From Rhodococcus sp. ARC_M5 (GTDB lineage: Bacteria > Actinomycetota > Actinomycetes > Mycobacteriales > Mycobacteriaceae), in contig NZ_JALGQE010000001.1 in assembly GCF_022810405.1 (NCBI RefSeq), positions 62,001 to 126,000 on the forward strand: 64,000 bases of DNA. Reading direction: 5' to 3'. The translations under genes and the position numbers were made by a program. The notes beneath the pieces are model-generated. The model was not told the DNA's origin, searched no databases, and was given only the letters and a program-made list of their open reading frames with translations. Shown here one piece after another: positions 9,740 to 19,715 of the stretch. Numbering within the stretch: the first letter of the stretch is position 1; every line of letters starts with the position of its first letter.

Positions 9740-11200
9740 TTAACTGTCGGTCCGGCGATCCGCCGTGTTCGCCGAGGCATCGGCGTCCACCCGCTGCACG
9801 ACCGTGCGCAACATTCGACGCGCCATCACCAGGCGTGCAGGCAACGAGGCGTACCAGACCGCGCGACCGGCCAGACCACGCGGAAAGAACACCAACCGCT
9901 GCTCGATCGTCGGCTGTTTCGCGGTTCCCCCGACCGTCAGGTCGAGCCAGGCCTCGCCGGGCAGTCGCGTGGAGGACTTGAGCCGAGTGGTGTGTTCGGT
10001 GCCCGACGCGGATGCGTCGGGTCCGGTGACGTCGCGGTGCCAGCCGGTGAGAATGTCGGCGTCGGCCAATCGTTCGAGTGCGGGCCGGATCGCGGTCGAC
10101 TTCGCTGCGCTTCGGGCGACGCGGGTGTCGGTGTAGACGACCTCGCCTGCCCACGCCGGATCCGAGGGCAGCGGGTCCGACGGTGCCGCGGTGCCCGTGG
10201 CGTCGGTCCACCGCGTCTCCACCTCACCGTCGTCGATCTTGCGCAGTGCCAATCTCACGGAGTCGCGGTAGCCCGTCAGGCCGCCGTCCGGACGGGGTAC
10301 GACGGCGTCGATGTCCATCTCGTGGCCGACGGCGTCGTATTGCAGTGATTCGATGAGCGGCATCGCCAGCCCCCGCGGAATGGGAGTCACCAGCCCGATC
10401 CAGTGGCCGGCCAGTCGCGGCGTCAACACCGGGAGCACGATGATCCGACGCTGCCGCAGACCCGCGACGTCGGCGTAGATGTTCATCATCTCGCCGTACT
10501 GCATGACGTCGGGACCACCGATGTCGAATGTCCTGGATTCGGTGATCGGCGCACTCGCGGCCCCGATCAGGTAGTGCAACACGTCGCGCACAGCGATGGG
10601 TTGGATGCGGTTGTGTACCCACCGCGGTGTGGTCATCACCGGAAGCCGGTTGGTCAGGTGCCGGATCATCTCGAACGACGCCGAACCCGATCCGATCACC
10701 ACGCCTGCTTGCAGCACGATCGTCGGAACTCCCGAATCGATCAGAATGCGTCCCACCTCGGCTCGGGACTTCAGGTGTGGTGAGAGCTCTCCGGTGGGCG
10801 GGTGCAGGCCGCCGAGGTACACGATGCGCCCGACGCCGCACTCGGCAGCGACAGCCGCGACGTTCTCGGCGCTGTCGCGTTCGGTGTCGGCGAAGTCGGA
10901 ATGGCCTGCGGTGCCCATGGAGTGCACCAGGTAATACATGATGTCGACACCGGTCAGTGCTTCCTTCAGCGAGTCGCGATCGCTGAGATCGCCCTGAACG
11001 ATCTCGACGTTCGCCGCCCACGGCACGTTGTCGAGCTTGCTCGGAGTACGAGCGAGCACCCGTACCCGATATCCGTCGTCGAGCAGCCGCGGTGCCAGAC
11101 GCCCGCCCAGGTATCCCGTGGCACCGGTGACGAGTACGCGGGGAGGCTGTCCGTCGTCTCGGGCCGCGGGGATGTCGGACGACGAATCGGAAGCTGTCAT
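9740..11200 (-). CDS. SDR-family NAD(P)-binding protein with C-terminal DUF2867 domain
   Basis: 486 residues with two parts. The N-terminal part (about 20-310) is an atypical short-chain dehydrogenase/NmrA-like Rossmann domain with VLVTGATGYLGGRLAP. No YxxxK catalytic pair is evident at the usual place, so it may bind NAD(P) without classical dehydrogenase activity. The C-terminal part (about 330-470) resembles DUF2867, rich in Trp and Arg with FFPRGLAGRAVWYASLP. Such proteins are annotated as NAD(P)H-binding proteins of unknown function. It lies downstream of the exporter gene on the same strand with a 31-base gap and may be co-transcribed. Confidence 0.85.
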   Translation of the reverse strand: MTASDSSSDIPAARDDGQPPRVLVTGATGYLGGRLAPRLLDDGYRVRVLARTPSKLDNVPWAANVEIVQGDLSDRDSLKEALTGVDIMYYLVHSMGTAGHSDFADTERDSAENVAAVAAECGVGRIVYLGGLHPPTGELSPHLKSRAEVGRILIDSGVPTIVLQAGVVIGSGSASFEMIRHLTNRLPVMTTPRWVHNRIQPIAVRDVLHYLIGAASAPITESRTFDIGGPDVMQYGEMMNIYADVAGLRQRRIIVLPVLTPRLAGHWIGLVTPIPRGLAMPLIESLQYDAVGHEMDIDAVVPRPDGGLTGYRDSVRLALRKIDDGEVETRWTDATGTAAPSDPLPSDPAWAGEVVYTDTRVARSAAKSTAIRPALERLADADILTGWHRDVTGPDASASGTEHTTRLKSSTRLPGEAWLDLTVGGTAKQPTIEQRLVFFPRGLAGRAVWYASLPARLVMARRMLRTVVQRVDADASANTADRRTDS

Positions 11201-11231
11201 AAACGGGTTCCTTACCCGTCTGCGAGCATGT

Positions 11232-12098
11232 TCAACCCGCGAGCGCGATCATGGCGATGGCCCCGAGCGCCAACGCCATTCCCACCTTCTGCAGCGTTCC
11301 GACCCGTTCGCCGAGCATCACCATCGCCAGCAACACCGTGGCTGCGGGATACAGCGAGGCGATGACGCTCACCAACGACAGCAAACCGCCCTGATACGCG
11401 TAGATCATGGCGGCATTGGCGACGACGTCGAGCACGCTGACGAAGGCCGCCAGTTTCAACACGCTGCCGTGCGGAGGTGCGAAGTGTCCCGATGCCAGCG
11501 CCACGATCCAGACCACCGCGGTCGCCGACGCGCGTGACGCGGCCAACGGCCACAGCCCGCTGCCGTCTCCGATCTGGTGCAGGAAAATGAAGGCGAACGC
11601 GAATGTCACGCCCGAACCGACCGTCAACCAGGCCACGGTTCGGGTGAACTTCATCTCCCGACCACCGGCCACCTCACCGGTCACCTCGTCCGGGGATTCC
11701 TTGCTGACCAGCACCACCGCAACCAGCGCCACGGCGATGCCGAGGAACGCGATGACGCCGGGACGCTCGCCCATCGACAGGCCGACCAGCACCGGAATGC
11801 CGGCCACCAGAACGGCGGTGACCGGTGAGACGACGGCCATCGGTCCGGCGGCGAGGGCGAGGTAGAACCACCACACCGCAACGCCACCGGCAACACCCGA
11901 GGCCAGTCCCCACAACATCGCCGGAAGTTCGATGGTGCCGCCGACGGACGGCGCGACGAGCAGCACGATCACCAGCGAGAGCGGGTAGGACACGATGACC
12001 ACCCGCAGGGCGGCAACGCGGCGGGATGCGACGCCGCCGACGAAATCGCTCACCCCGTATCCGACGGCAGCTACCAGAGCGAGCAGAACAGCGGTCAG
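11232..12098 (-). CDS. EamA/DMT-family transporter, probable CTG start
   Basis: A membrane protein of about 288 residues with around ten hydrophobic segments in two EamA repeats, of the drug/metabolite transporter type. A GTG at 12053 would remove most of the first membrane segment ([18 protein letters not shown]), which family members have. In the same frame the only upstream candidate is CTG at 12098. It overlaps the smpB stop as CTGA and is preceded at five bases by AAAGGA, a good ribosome-binding site. I therefore extend to that codon. The substrate is unknown; the family exports amino acids, nucleosides or sugars. Its coupling to smpB looks like gene packing, not shared function. Confidence 0.8.
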   Translation of the reverse strand: MTAVLLALVAAVGYGVSDFVGGVASRRVAALRVVIVSYPLSLVIVLLVAPSVGGTIELPAMLWGLASGVAGGVAVWWFYLALAAGPMAVVSPVTAVLVAGIPVLVGLSMGERPGVIAFLGIAVALVAVVLVSKESPDEVTGEVAGGREMKFTRTVAWLTVGSGVTFAFAFIFLHQIGDGSGLWPLAASRASATAVVWIVALASGHFAPPHGSVLKLAAFVSVLDVVANAAMIYAYQGGLLSLVSVIASLYPAATVLLAMVMLGERVGTLQKVGMALALGAIAMIALAG

Positions 12099-12568
12099 CG
12101 CATTCCTTTCACACGACGTCCCAGCTCGCGGGTCACTTCGCGTTCGGCAGTCCGCTTGGCCAACGACTGTCTCTTGTCGTAGTCCTGCTTACCCTTGGCC
12201 AAGGCCAGTTCGACCTTGACCTTGCCGTCCGAGAAGTACATCGACAGCGGCACCAACGTCAGATTTCCCTCTTTGACCTTGCCGGCCAGACGATCGATCT
12301 CGCGACGATGCAGAAGCAGTTTGCGGTTTCGCCGCGGTGCGTGGTTGGTCCAACTACCGAGCGTGTATTCGGCGATGTGCAGCCCGCGCAGCCAGATCTC
12401 ACCGTCGTCGACGGTCGCGAAGGCGTCGACCAGCGAGGCCTTGCCGTCACGCAGACTCTTGACCTCGGTTCCGACGAGGGCAACTCCGGCCTCGAGGACG
12501 TCGAGTATGGAGTAGTTGTGCCGCGCCTTGCGGTTGGTCGCGATGGCCTTGCGGCCCTTCTCTTTCAC
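12095..12568 (-). CDS. smpB: SsrA-binding protein SmpB
   Basis: 157 residues, full length. SmpB binds the tRNA-like domain of tmRNA and brings it to stalled ribosomes. Family blocks are all present: [39 protein letters not shown], the RNA-binding [18 protein letters not shown], and a basic C-terminal tail that reaches the decoding centre ([18 protein letters not shown]). It follows ftsX on the same strand with an 83-base gap, matching mycobacterial order, and its stop overlaps the start of the exporter gene. Confidence 0.97.
   Translation of the reverse strand: MKEKGRKAIATNRKARHNYSILDVLEAGVALVGTEVKSLRDGKASLVDAFATVDDGEIWLRGLHIAEYTLGSWTNHAPRRNRKLLLHRREIDRLAGKVKEGNLTLVPLSMYFSDGKVKVELALAKGKQDYDKRQSLAKRTAEREVTRELGRRVKGMR
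12104..12109 (-). promoter_or_regulatory. Ribosome-binding site for the CTG-initiated exporter gene
   Basis: AAAGGA lies inside the last codons of smpB, five bases before the CTG at 12098. It is the reason the CTG is preferred over the downstream GTG, and it suggests translational coupling to smpB. It is too close to the in-frame smpB ATG codon (12103-12101) to serve that one. Confidence 0.55.
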
Positions 12569-12651
12569 TGCAGGGCCCTTTCTCGAGCGTTCGCCACGTG
12601 GAGCGGTTCCACGGGCAACCGCTCCAGCATAGAACCGAACGGCAAGCGAAT

Positions 12652-13557
12652 TTATTCGCGCACGTAGAGGCGCAACGTGATGTACGCCGTCACCGCTGCC
12701 ATGCCGACTCCGACGAGAGCGAGGAACGGCGACACGAGGAGCACGTCACTGTTCGATATTCGAGCCAGGATGTTCGCTTGATACACGTCCGAAAGCACGT
12801 CATCGATGAACATGTTCTTCGCCGTGAACAGGCCCGCGATGGCCAGCGCCGAGCCGATCAAGGCCGCCACCACCGCCTCGAGCAGGAAGGGCAGCTGGGT
12901 GTACCAGCGAGTGGCGCCGACCAAACGCATGATGCCCACCTCGGTTCGTCTGGTGAACGCGGCGATCTGCACCATGTTGGCGATCAGAAGGATCGCGGCG
13001 ATGGCCTGCACCGTCGCGATGGCGAAGGCAGCGTTGCGCACACCGTTGAGCACACTGAAGAGCCGCTCGACCAGGTCGCGCTGATTGAGCACGCTCTGCA
13101 CGCCCGGTCGATTCTCGAAGTTGTCGTTGATGACCCCGAACCGTTCGGGATCACTCAGTCGCACCTTGAACGACGCGGGAAAGCTGTCGGCACTGACCAA
13201 CTCGGCCAGTTCGGGCTGGTCCTTGAACACGCGCTCGGTGGCGTCCTTCACCGCGTCCTCACGGTTGAGGTACTGCACCGACACCACCGACGGGGTGTTG
13301 TCGAGATCCGAACGCAAGGCGGCGCAGGTCTCCTGGGCGCAGTCGGGGTCGGTCGCGGAGATGTCGTCGGTGAGGAAGATCTGCACTTCGACCCGATCGA
13401 GGAAGATCTGTTGGGTCTTTCCCGCCATCTGCACCACGAGCAGTCCGCCGCCGAACAGGCCGAGGGAAATGGCGGTCGTCAAGATCATGGCGATCGTCAT
13501 GGTGATGTTGCGACGAAGTCCGGTGAGGACCTCGCTGAAGATGAAACTTGCGCGCAT
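12652..13557 (-). CDS. ftsX: Cell division protein FtsX (permease-like)
   Basis: 301 residues. FtsX is the membrane subunit of the FtsEX complex at the septum. In mycobacteria it regulates peptidoglycan hydrolases such as RipC instead of transporting a substrate. One membrane segment at about 20-45 is followed by a large extracellular domain (about 50-165) with two cysteines ([12 protein letters not shown]), matching the actinobacterial extracellular loop. Three further segments follow, with the conserved [16 protein letters not shown] between them. It lies 63 bases downstream of ftsE and the pair is surely one operon. Confidence 0.96.
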   Translation of the reverse strand: MRASFIFSEVLTGLRRNITMTIAMILTTAISLGLFGGGLLVVQMAGKTQQIFLDRVEVQIFLTDDISATDPDCAQETCAALRSDLDNTPSVVSVQYLNREDAVKDATERVFKDQPELAELVSADSFPASFKVRLSDPERFGVINDNFENRPGVQSVLNQRDLVERLFSVLNGVRNAAFAIATVQAIAAILLIANMVQIAAFTRRTEVGIMRLVGATRWYTQLPFLLEAVVAALIGSALAIAGLFTAKNMFIDDVLSDVYQANILARISNSDVLLVSPFLALVGVGMAAVTAYITLRLYVRE

Positions 13558-13620
13558 CGCGGAATCCGAGCCCTTCGATTCGTTCGGTCGTGAAGTCCGA
13601 TAGGTCCTGGTCGGGTGTCG

Positions 13621-14310
13621 TCAGCGCCCGACGCCGTAGACCCCGCGGGCCTCGTCACGAACGACTCGTCCGTTGTCGAGTTCGACGACGCGTCGGCGCA
13701 TCGAATCGACGATGTGGTTGTCGTGGGTGGCCATCAGCACCGTGGTTCCGGTGCGGTTGATGCGCTCGAGCAGCAGCATGATGTCCTGACTGGTGTCCGG
13801 ATCGAGGTTTCCGGTCGGCTCGTCCGCGAGCAGCACGAGCGGGCGATTGACGAATGCCCGGGCAATCGCCACTCGCTGCTGTTCGCCACCGGACAGCTCG
13901 TTGGGTAGACGGTCGGACTTTCCGCCGAGTCCCACGAGGTCCAGAACCTCGGGGACGGTGCGCTTGATCATCGAGCGCGGCTTTCCGATCACTTCCAGTG
14001 CGAACGCCACGTTCTCCACGACCGTCTTCTGCTGCAACAGGCGAAAGTCCTGGAACACGCAGCCCATGCTCTGCCGCAGTCGCGGGACGCGTCGAGCGGC
14101 CAGCCGGTTGACGTGGAAATCGGCGACGTGGATATCGCCGGAGGTGGGCGTCTCCTCCTTGAGAAGCAGCCGCATGAACGTCGACTTGCCCGAACCCGAC
14201 GGACCGATCAGGAACACGAACTCACCCTTGTCGATGGAGACCGTCACCTTGTCCAGGGCGGGCCTGGTGGAGGTCTTGTAGGACTTGGAGACATTCGAGG
14301 TGCTGATCAC
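13621..14310 (-). CDS. ftsE: Cell division ATP-binding protein FtsE
   Basis: 229 residues, the ABC ATPase that drives FtsX. The Walker A is GPSGSGKST near residue 36, the Q-loop lies in [10 protein letters not shown], the signature is [14 protein letters not shown], the Walker B is [11 protein letters not shown], and the H-loop is MATHD. Nothing essential is missing. Together with FtsX it couples cytoplasmic ATP hydrolysis, and FtsZ in many bacteria, to activation of septal cell-wall hydrolases. Confidence 0.97.
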   Translation of the reverse strand: MISTSNVSKSYKTSTRPALDKVTVSIDKGEFVFLIGPSGSGKSTFMRLLLKEETPTSGDIHVADFHVNRLAARRVPRLRQSMGCVFQDFRLLQQKTVVENVAFALEVIGKPRSMIKRTVPEVLDLVGLGGKSDRLPNELSGGEQQRVAIARAFVNRPLVLLADEPTGNLDPDTSQDIMLLLERINRTGTTVLMATHDNHIVDSMRRRVVELDNGRVVRDEARGVYGVGR

Positions 14311-14396
14311 GGGTCGCCAGTGTAGTCCTTACTCGCCGGTAACCGCCGGAACTGCTCGGCCGTCGCGGCGAGTCCCGAGGGACGGTAAAGAATGCC

Positions 14397-14843
14397 TCAG
14401 CGAGACGGCGTCGGCGCTGGTTGGGTCGGTATCAACGACTGAATTCCCGGTGGCAGCGGCAGGCCGAAAGTCGTGGTCGTGGTCGGCGCTGCGGTCGACG
14501 TCGGCTGCTGTCCGGTGTCATCGACGACGCCGGAAGGTTGCTCTGTTTCGGTGGTCGCGGCAGGTGTCGACGTCGCGGTGGAGGTGCCCGAGACACCGGT
14601 TTCGGACTGCGGCTCGGTGTACGGGGTGAGGTCGGCCGGATCGGGGGCAGTCGGCCCCTGAATCTGTTCACTGTCTCTCTCGGCGATCTCTGCGCTGACC
14701 TGGCCGTACCACAGACCGGTGAGCACGAAGAAGATGCCGAACGCGAGGGTGGACGTGCGGACGCGGCCGTTGATCTTGGCCGGAATGCGCCACTGCCGCC
14801 AGTGTCGTCGTGGGAGAGCGGTTCCAGAATCCGGTGTACTCAC
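14397..14843 (-). CDS. Proline/threonine-rich single-pass membrane protein
   Basis: 148 residues. A basic N-terminus (about 1-30) precedes one membrane segment (STLAFGIFFVLTGLWYGQV). The rest is predicted extracellular and low in complexity, rich in Thr, Pro, Ser and Gln, ending QPAPTPSR. No catalytic motif is seen. A Pro-rich membrane protein sits in the same place beside ftsE in M. tuberculosis (Rv3103c), so a link to the division or cell-wall machinery is plausible but unproven. It overlaps the MscS gene by four bases (GTGA). Confidence 0.78.
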   Translation of the reverse strand: MSTPDSGTALPRRHWRQWRIPAKINGRVRTSTLAFGIFFVLTGLWYGQVSAEIAERDSEQIQGPTAPDPADLTPYTEPQSETGVSGTSTATSTPAATTETEQPSGVVDDTGQQPTSTAAPTTTTTFGLPLPPGIQSLIPTQPAPTPSR

Positions 14844-15739
14844 TGATCCTCCGTCCGTTCTCGTCCCGATGCTTCCGGTGCCACCCCGGCAGTGCTCACG
14901 TCGGGCGCCACGTTGATGCCCTCGGGTTGCAGGGCGGCAGCCACCCGGACCCGGAGCTCGCGTCCCACCTGGAACTGCTTGCCCGGCAACGTACGCGCCA
15001 CCAAGCGAACATTGACCTGCCCCACTTCGATGCTTTCCACGCCCATCACCGTTGGCTCGTCGAGCAGCAACGGACGAAGGTGCGGATCCGCGAACGCATC
15101 GCGGCCGACCGCACGCAGCAGCCCGTTGACCTGAGTGAGATCCGCAGTGCTGGGCACCGGAACGTCGACGACTGCTCGAGCCCAGTCCTTCGACAAGTTG
15201 ATCGCTTTGACGATCTGGCCGTTCGGGACCGTGATGACCTCGCCGTCGACACTGCGGACCCGCGTCACTCGCAGGGTCACGTCCTCGACGGTGCCCTCGG
15301 CATCCTCGGCCGATCCCATGACCGCGATCTGAACCACGTCACCGAACCCGTACTGACGCTCGGTGATGATGAAGAAGCCGGCCAGAATGTCCTGCACCAC
15401 CCGCTGAGCGCCGAAGCCGAGTGCCGCGCCGAGGACCGTTGCCGGTGCCACCAGCCCGCCGACACCGAAACCGAAACGTCGCAGCACCTCGATGGTGACG
15501 AGGATGTAGATGAGAGTGACGGCTACCCAGGTGATGACCTGTGCGAGGGCGTGCCGATGCTTCGCGGCCTCGGACCGCACCAACGCGTCGCTGTGCTGAT
15601 AGTTCTGATCGATTCGGGCCGTGATCCGCGAACCGGTCCACGTGACGAACCGCGCGGCCAGCAATCCACCGAGGATGTACAGCACGATTCCGAGGCCGTT
15701 GAGCTTGACCTCGGGCGTCACGTTGAGCCAGGCCGTCAT
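14840..15739 (-). CDS. MscS-family mechanosensitive ion channel
   Basis: About 299 residues. Three membrane segments are followed by the pore-lining segment (GLVAPATVLGAALGFGAQRVVQDILAGFFI) and a beta-domain with VEDVTLRVTRVRSVDGEVITVPNGQI, the hallmark of MscS proteins. These channels open on membrane tension and release solutes on osmotic down-shock. I chose the ATG at 15739 because it is preceded by GAGGGGAGCAG at a usable distance and lies just after the prfB stop; a codon 30 bases upstream within prfB is the alternative. The position matches Rv3104c in mycobacteria. Confidence 0.85.
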   Translation of the reverse strand: MTAWLNVTPEVKLNGLGIVLYILGGLLAARFVTWTGSRITARIDQNYQHSDALVRSEAAKHRHALAQVITWVAVTLIYILVTIEVLRRFGFGVGGLVAPATVLGAALGFGAQRVVQDILAGFFIITERQYGFGDVVQIAVMGSAEDAEGTVEDVTLRVTRVRSVDGEVITVPNGQIVKAINLSKDWARAVVDVPVPSTADLTQVNGLLRAVGRDAFADPHLRPLLLDEPTVMGVESIEVGQVNVRLVARTLPGKQFQVGRELRVRVAAALQPEGINVAPDVSTAGVAPEASGRERTEDQ

Positions 15740-15744
15740 CGAAT

Positions 15745-16878
15745 TTACTGCTCCCCTCGCATTCGCCAACGGATGCCCGACTCCAGGAATCCGTCGATGT
15801 CCCCATCGAGAACAGTAGACGGGTTGTTCACCTCGTACTCGGTACGCAGATCTTTCACCATCTGGTACGGGTGCAGCACGTATGACCGCATCTGGTTGCC
15901 CCAGGAGCTGCCGCCGTCACCCTTGAGCGCGTCCATCTCGGCACGCTCTTCCTTGCGCTTGACCTCGAGCAGCTTGGCCTGCAGCACGCGCATGGCCGAG
16001 ACCTTGTTCTGCAGCTGCGACTTCTCGTTCTGGCAGGTCACGACGATTCCCGTCGGGATGTGCGTCAAACGGACGGCGGAGTCGGTGGTGTTGACCGACT
16101 GGCCGCCGGGTCCTGACGAGCGGTAGACGTCCACGCGAATGTCGTTCTCGGGGATCTCGATGTGATCGGTGGTCTCGACGACCGGGAGAACTTCCACCTC
16201 CGCGAAGGAGGTCTGTCGACGTCCCTGGTTGTCGAAGGGACTGATGCGGACGAGACGGTGTGTGCCCTGCTCGACCGACAGCGTGCCGTAGGTGTACGGG
16301 GCCTTGACTGCGAAGGTCGCGCTCTTGATGCCTGCCTCTTCGGCGTAGGACGTGTCGTAGACCTCGACGCCATAGCCGTGCTTCTCGGCCCAGCGGATGT
16401 ACATGCGCATCAGCATCTCTGCCCAGTCGGCGGCGTCGATCCCACCTGCGCCGGACCGGATGTTGACCAATGCGTCGCGAGCGTCGTACTCGCCGGACAG
16501 CAGGGTCCGCACTTCCATGGCCGCGATGTCCTCGCGAAGAGACGCGCGTTCGGCATCGGCGTCGGCGGTGGCCGACGCAGCTGCCTCGCCCTCCTCGCCC
16601 TCGGCGAGCTCGTACAGCACCGGCATGTCCTCGAGTCGCTGCCGAAGCTCTTCGACCCGGCGCAGTTCGGCCTGCGCGTGGGAGAGCTGGCTGGTCACCT
16701 GTTGAGCGTGCTCCTGGTCGTTCCACAGGTCCGGCGACGCGGCCTGGTGCTCGAGTTCGTCGATGCGTCGCCGCAATTCCTCGACGTCGAGAACCGACTC
16801 GACGGTGGACAGAGTGGTGTCGAGCTCGGCCAGGTCTGCAGAAACGTCGGGATGCACGAGAGTCAAGGTTACCGGCAC
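15745..16878 (-). CDS. prfB: Peptide chain release factor 2
   Basis: RF2 recognises UAA and UGA stop codons and triggers peptide release. The 377 residues include an N-terminal coiled helical domain, the codon-recognition tripeptide in [12 protein letters not shown] (S-P-F), and the catalytic GGQ in [17 protein letters not shown]. The gene is a single uninterrupted frame: the programmed +1 frameshift found in E. coli prfB is absent here. The start is uncertain, with GTG at 16878 or GTG at 16857; the latter gives the N-terminus more like other actinobacterial RF2. It is followed closely by the MscS gene. Confidence 0.96.
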   Translation of the reverse strand: MPVTLTLVHPDVSADLAELDTTLSTVESVLDVEELRRRIDELEHQAASPDLWNDQEHAQQVTSQLSHAQAELRRVEELRQRLEDMPVLYELAEGEEGEAAASATADADAERASLREDIAAMEVRTLLSGEYDARDALVNIRSGAGGIDAADWAEMLMRMYIRWAEKHGYGVEVYDTSYAEEAGIKSATFAVKAPYTYGTLSVEQGTHRLVRISPFDNQGRRQTSFAEVEVLPVVETTDHIEIPENDIRVDVYRSSGPGGQSVNTTDSAVRLTHIPTGIVVTCQNEKSQLQNKVSAMRVLQAKLLEVKRKEERAEMDALKGDGGSSWGNQMRSYVLHPYQMVKDLRTEYEVNNPSTVLDGDIDGFLESGIRWRMRGEQ

Positions 16879-16950
16879 GCGAACCCGAACCCGACCGCCC
16901 CCGAGTATCGGCAGACACAGTCGTGACGTACCCGTCGATAGTCTTACGCG

Positions 16951-17754
16951 GTGACCGACTACTCCGCTGATCTTTCTCTCGCCCTCCGACTTGCCGACGA
17001 GGCCGACGCCATCACTCGTCGACGTTTTCTCGCCATGGATCTCTCGGTGGACTCGAAGCCGGATCTCACACCGGTGAGCGACGCAGACCTGGCCGTCGAG
17101 ACGATGATTCGCAGCGAGCTTGGTTCGGAGCGTTCCGGCGATGCCTTGCTGGGTGAGGAATTCGGCGGCACGGCCACCTTCAGCGGCCGTCAGTGGGTTG
17201 TCGATCCCATCGACGGCACCAAGAACTTCGTGCGTGGTGTCCCGGTATGGGCAACTCTGATCGCCCTGCTGGACGACGGCGTACCTCGGGTCGGAGTGGT
17301 CAGCGCGCCCGCCCTGAACCGACGGTGGTGGGCTGCGGTCGATCTGGGTGCCTGGGCGGCCTCGAACGGGGACACCCCACGCAGGATCGCGGTCTCGAAG
17401 GTCGACTCACTGGCGGCGTCGAGCCTGAGCTTCTCCAGCCTCGCCGGCTGGGCCGAACTGGGGATCCGGGACAGGTTCCTCGATCTGTCCGACGCCGTGT
17501 GGCGGGTACGCGGCTACGGCGATTTCTTCTCGTACTGCCTCGTGGCCGAAGGGGCCGTCGACATAGCGGCCGAACCCGAGGTCTCGCTGTGGGACCTGGC
17601 CGCGCTCGATGTCCTCGTCCGCGAGGCCGGTGGCGGTTTCAGCGCGCTCGACGGCACCGCGGGGCCGCACGGTGGCAGCGCCGTGGCCACCAACGGCCTA
17701 CTGCACCACGAGGTCCTCGCGCACCTGTCCCCCAGCGCGAAGAATCTCGCCTAG
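16951..17754 (+). CDS. hisN: Histidinol-phosphatase (inositol-monophosphatase family)
   Basis: 267 residues. It removes phosphate from histidinol phosphate in histidine synthesis, the role shown for the mycobacterial orthologue (Rv3137). The metal-binding motifs of the IMPase fold are present: E in LLGEEFGG near residue 70, DPIDGTKNF near 88, and the C-terminal [15 protein letters not shown]. It starts with GTG, diverges from prfB, and its stop overlaps convergently with the DUF1304 gene in a CTAG. The location just before the fadE24-fadE23 pair is also mycobacterial. Activity on inositol phosphate is the less likely alternative. Confidence 0.9.
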   Translation: MTDYSADLSLALRLADEADAITRRRFLAMDLSVDSKPDLTPVSDADLAVETMIRSELGSERSGDALLGEEFGGTATFSGRQWVVDPIDGTKNFVRGVPVWATLIALLDDGVPRVGVVSAPALNRRWWAAVDLGAWAASNGDTPRRIAVSKVDSLAASSLSFSSLAGWAELGIRDRFLDLSDAVWRVRGYGDFFSYCLVAEGAVDIAAEPEVSLWDLAALDVLVREAGGGFSALDGTAGPHGGSAVATNGLLHHEVLAHLSPSAKNLA

Positions 17755-18119
17755 AGAACTGCGGCAAGAATCAGAGCGATCAGCGGCGTGATGCCCTGTA
17801 CGAAGGCAGGCCGGAAGTACTTCGCGCCGCCGGTGGCCAGAACCAGCGCTGCACCGACGATGCTGGCGCAGGCGAAGTAGACGACGGCGTTACCGGCGGA
17901 CCCGCCCACGATGAGACCGGCCACGATGCCGATGGCGAGAAACAGGTTGTAGAAGCCTTGATTGAAGGCCATCGGCTTGGTGATGTCTGCATCGTTCTGG
18001 CTGGCGACGCCGAATTTCGCCCAGATGGCCGGCTTGGACCAGAAGACGCTTTCCATGAGGAAGATGACGACGTGGAGGGCCGCGGCGACGGCGGCGAATA
18101 TCTGAGCTGTCGGATGCAC
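17751..18119 (-). CDS. DUF1304 family membrane protein
   Basis: 122 residues with four hydrophobic segments. The N-terminal block [12 protein letters not shown] and the middle block [13 protein letters not shown] are characteristic of DUF1304, a small membrane family of unknown function. The gene ends inside hisN (four-base CTAG convergent overlap). No signal peptide, metal site or catalytic motif is seen. Confidence 0.85.
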   Translation of the reverse strand: MHPTAQIFAAVAAALHVVIFLMESVFWSKPAIWAKFGVASQNDADITKPMAFNQGFYNLFLAIGIVAGLIVGGSAGNAVVYFACASIVGAALVLATGGAKYFRPAFVQGITPLIALILAAVL

Positions 18120-18188
18120 GGAAACAGCCTGTCACACCGATACGACGCACGGTACGAACTGCGGTTCCGGTCTCGTACGACTCCGCTC

Positions 18189-18227
18189 CTTACTCGACAG
18201 TAGACAGCTAACTTACTCGGGAGTAAG
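18189..18227. promoter_or_regulatory. Twin operator-like sites upstream of fadE24-fadE23
   Basis: The downstream copy CTTACTC-GG-GAGTAAG (18212-18227) is an inverted repeat with perfect 7-base arms. The upstream copy CTTACTCGACAGTAGA (18189-18204) matches it in the left arm and partly in the right, with starts 23 bases apart. Such short symmetric sites before acyl-CoA dehydrogenase genes are usually bound by TetR-family repressors. The cognate regulator is not in this window. Confidence 0.6.
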
Positions 18228-18267
18228 ATCTGTGAAGTCCGTGCCCGATGCCGAGGAACTGGTGATC

Positions 18268-19671
18268 ATGAGCAAGCAAGACAGTGTGGTCGACGCGAAG
18301 GCCCCCAAGGCGCCTCGCGATACTTCTGCGGTTGGCCTCAACCCGTTCAAGAGAGATGCGATCGGAACCGCGATGCGCGTTCTGACCGCCATCACCGGAT
18401 CGGAACTGGCGGAGAAGTACAACCTGCGCCAAACCATCGACCGGGTGACGTACGAGAGCACCAAGACCGGGTTCAAGACACTCGGTGCGGCCAATCGCAC
18501 GTTCGCCAAGGTCACCGGAGGCGGCAAGCCCAAGCGTCTCGACGACGGTGCCGCCAAGAACCTGAGCTACTTCGACCTCACGCCCGACGACGAGCAGCGC
18601 ATGATCGTCGAGACGGTGAAAGAGTTCGCCGAGGAGATCCTCCGCCCGGCTGCCTTCGACGCAGACCACAGTGCCTCGTCGCCCGAGGATCTGGTTCGCC
18701 GTTCCGCAGAGCTCGGCATCACGCTCATCAACGTTCCCGAGGAGCTCGACGGCGCAGCCACCGAGCGTGGGGCGGTCACCAACTCCCTCGTCGCAGAGGC
18801 ACTTGCCCACGGCGATATGGGCCTGGCATTGCCCATCCTTGCGCCCAGCGGTGTAGCCGTGGCCCTCACCCAGTGGGGAACCGACGCGCAGCAGAAGACC
18901 TACCTCCCGGCGTTCGTCGGCGAGAAGGTGCCGAACGCCGCCGTCGTCGTCAACGAACCCCGCGCACTGTTCGATCCGTATGCGTTGCAGACCAAGGCCG
19001 TTCGCTCCCCCAGTGGCTACAAGCTCAACGGCGTCAAGAGTCTCGTGCCTGTTGCCGGTAGCTCCGAGCTGTTCGTCATCGCCGCGGAACTCGACGGCCG
19101 TCCGGCGTTCTTCATCGTCGAGTCCGACTCCAAGGGCCTCGTCGTCGAAGCCGACCCGAGCATGGGCTTGCGTGCAGCAGGCCTGGGTCGCCTGATCCTC
19201 ACCGATGTCGCGGTTCCCGAGTCGGCTCTGCTCGGCGACGGAGACGCAGATCAGCGAGCAGCCGAATACAGCGCTGCCATCGGCCTGGCGCGACTCGGTT
19301 GGGCATCGCTGGCCGTCGGTACCGGTCAGGCCGTGCTCGACTACGTGATTCCGTACGTCAACGACCGCGTCGCCTTCGGTGAGCCGATCAGCAACCGTCA
19401 AGCCGTGGCCTTCATGGTCGCCAACATCGCCATCGAGCTTGACGGCATGCGGTTGGTCACGCTGCGCGGCGCTTCGCGGGCCGAACAAGGTCTGTCGTTC
19501 ACTCGCGAATCGGCGCTCGCTCGTCGACTCGCCTCCGAGAAGGGCATGCAGATCGGTTCCGACGGCGTGCAATTGCTCGGCGGTCACGGCTTCACCAAGG
19601 AGCACCCGGTCGAGCGTTGGTACCGCGATCTGCGATCCGTCGGCGTCGCCGAAGGCATCGTTCTCATCTAG
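18268..19671 (+). CDS. fadE24: Acyl-CoA dehydrogenase FadE24-like
   Basis: About 467 residues of the acyl-CoA dehydrogenase family, an FAD enzyme introducing the alpha-beta double bond in acyl-CoA. An unusually long N-terminal extension (about 100 residues) precedes the dehydrogenase fold (FDLTPDDEQRMIVETVKEFA). The C-terminus ends with GGHGFTKEHPVERWYRDLRS and VAEGIVLI. The ATG at 18268 is preceded by GAGGAA. Length, neighbour hisN and the following fadE match M. tuberculosis fadE24 (Rv3139), an isoniazid-induced gene. Adjacent mycobacterial fadE pairs often form heterotetramers, which I infer here. The substrate is unknown. Confidence 0.88.
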   Translation: MSKQDSVVDAKAPKAPRDTSAVGLNPFKRDAIGTAMRVLTAITGSELAEKYNLRQTIDRVTYESTKTGFKTLGAANRTFAKVTGGGKPKRLDDGAAKNLSYFDLTPDDEQRMIVETVKEFAEEILRPAAFDADHSASSPEDLVRRSAELGITLINVPEELDGAATERGAVTNSLVAEALAHGDMGLALPILAPSGVAVALTQWGTDAQQKTYLPAFVGEKVPNAAVVVNEPRALFDPYALQTKAVRSPSGYKLNGVKSLVPVAGSSELFVIAAELDGRPAFFIVESDSKGLVVEADPSMGLRAAGLGRLILTDVAVPESALLGDGDADQRAAEYSAAIGLARLGWASLAVGTGQAVLDYVIPYVNDRVAFGEPISNRQAVAFMVANIAIELDGMRLVTLRGASRAEQGLSFTRESALARRLASEKGMQIGSDGVQLLGGHGFTKEHPVERWYRDLRSVGVAEGIVLI

Positions 19672-19715
19672 CTCGCCGCCCCGAATTCCATGGCACTCAC
19701 CCAAGGACATACACG

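Noticed and set aside
12598-13593. 331-codon open frame antisense to ftsX
   Set aside because: His/Asp/Gln-rich antisense shadow; FtsX motifs on the other strand are unambiguous.
16840-16880. Programmed frameshift in prfB
   Set aside because: A CTTGAC occurs near the start, but the frame is continuous with no in-frame TGA, so no frameshift is needed.
18208-19710. 500-codon open frame antisense to fadE24
   Set aside because: It mirrors a gene with clear acyl-CoA dehydrogenase motifs and has no domain or ribosome-binding site of its own.
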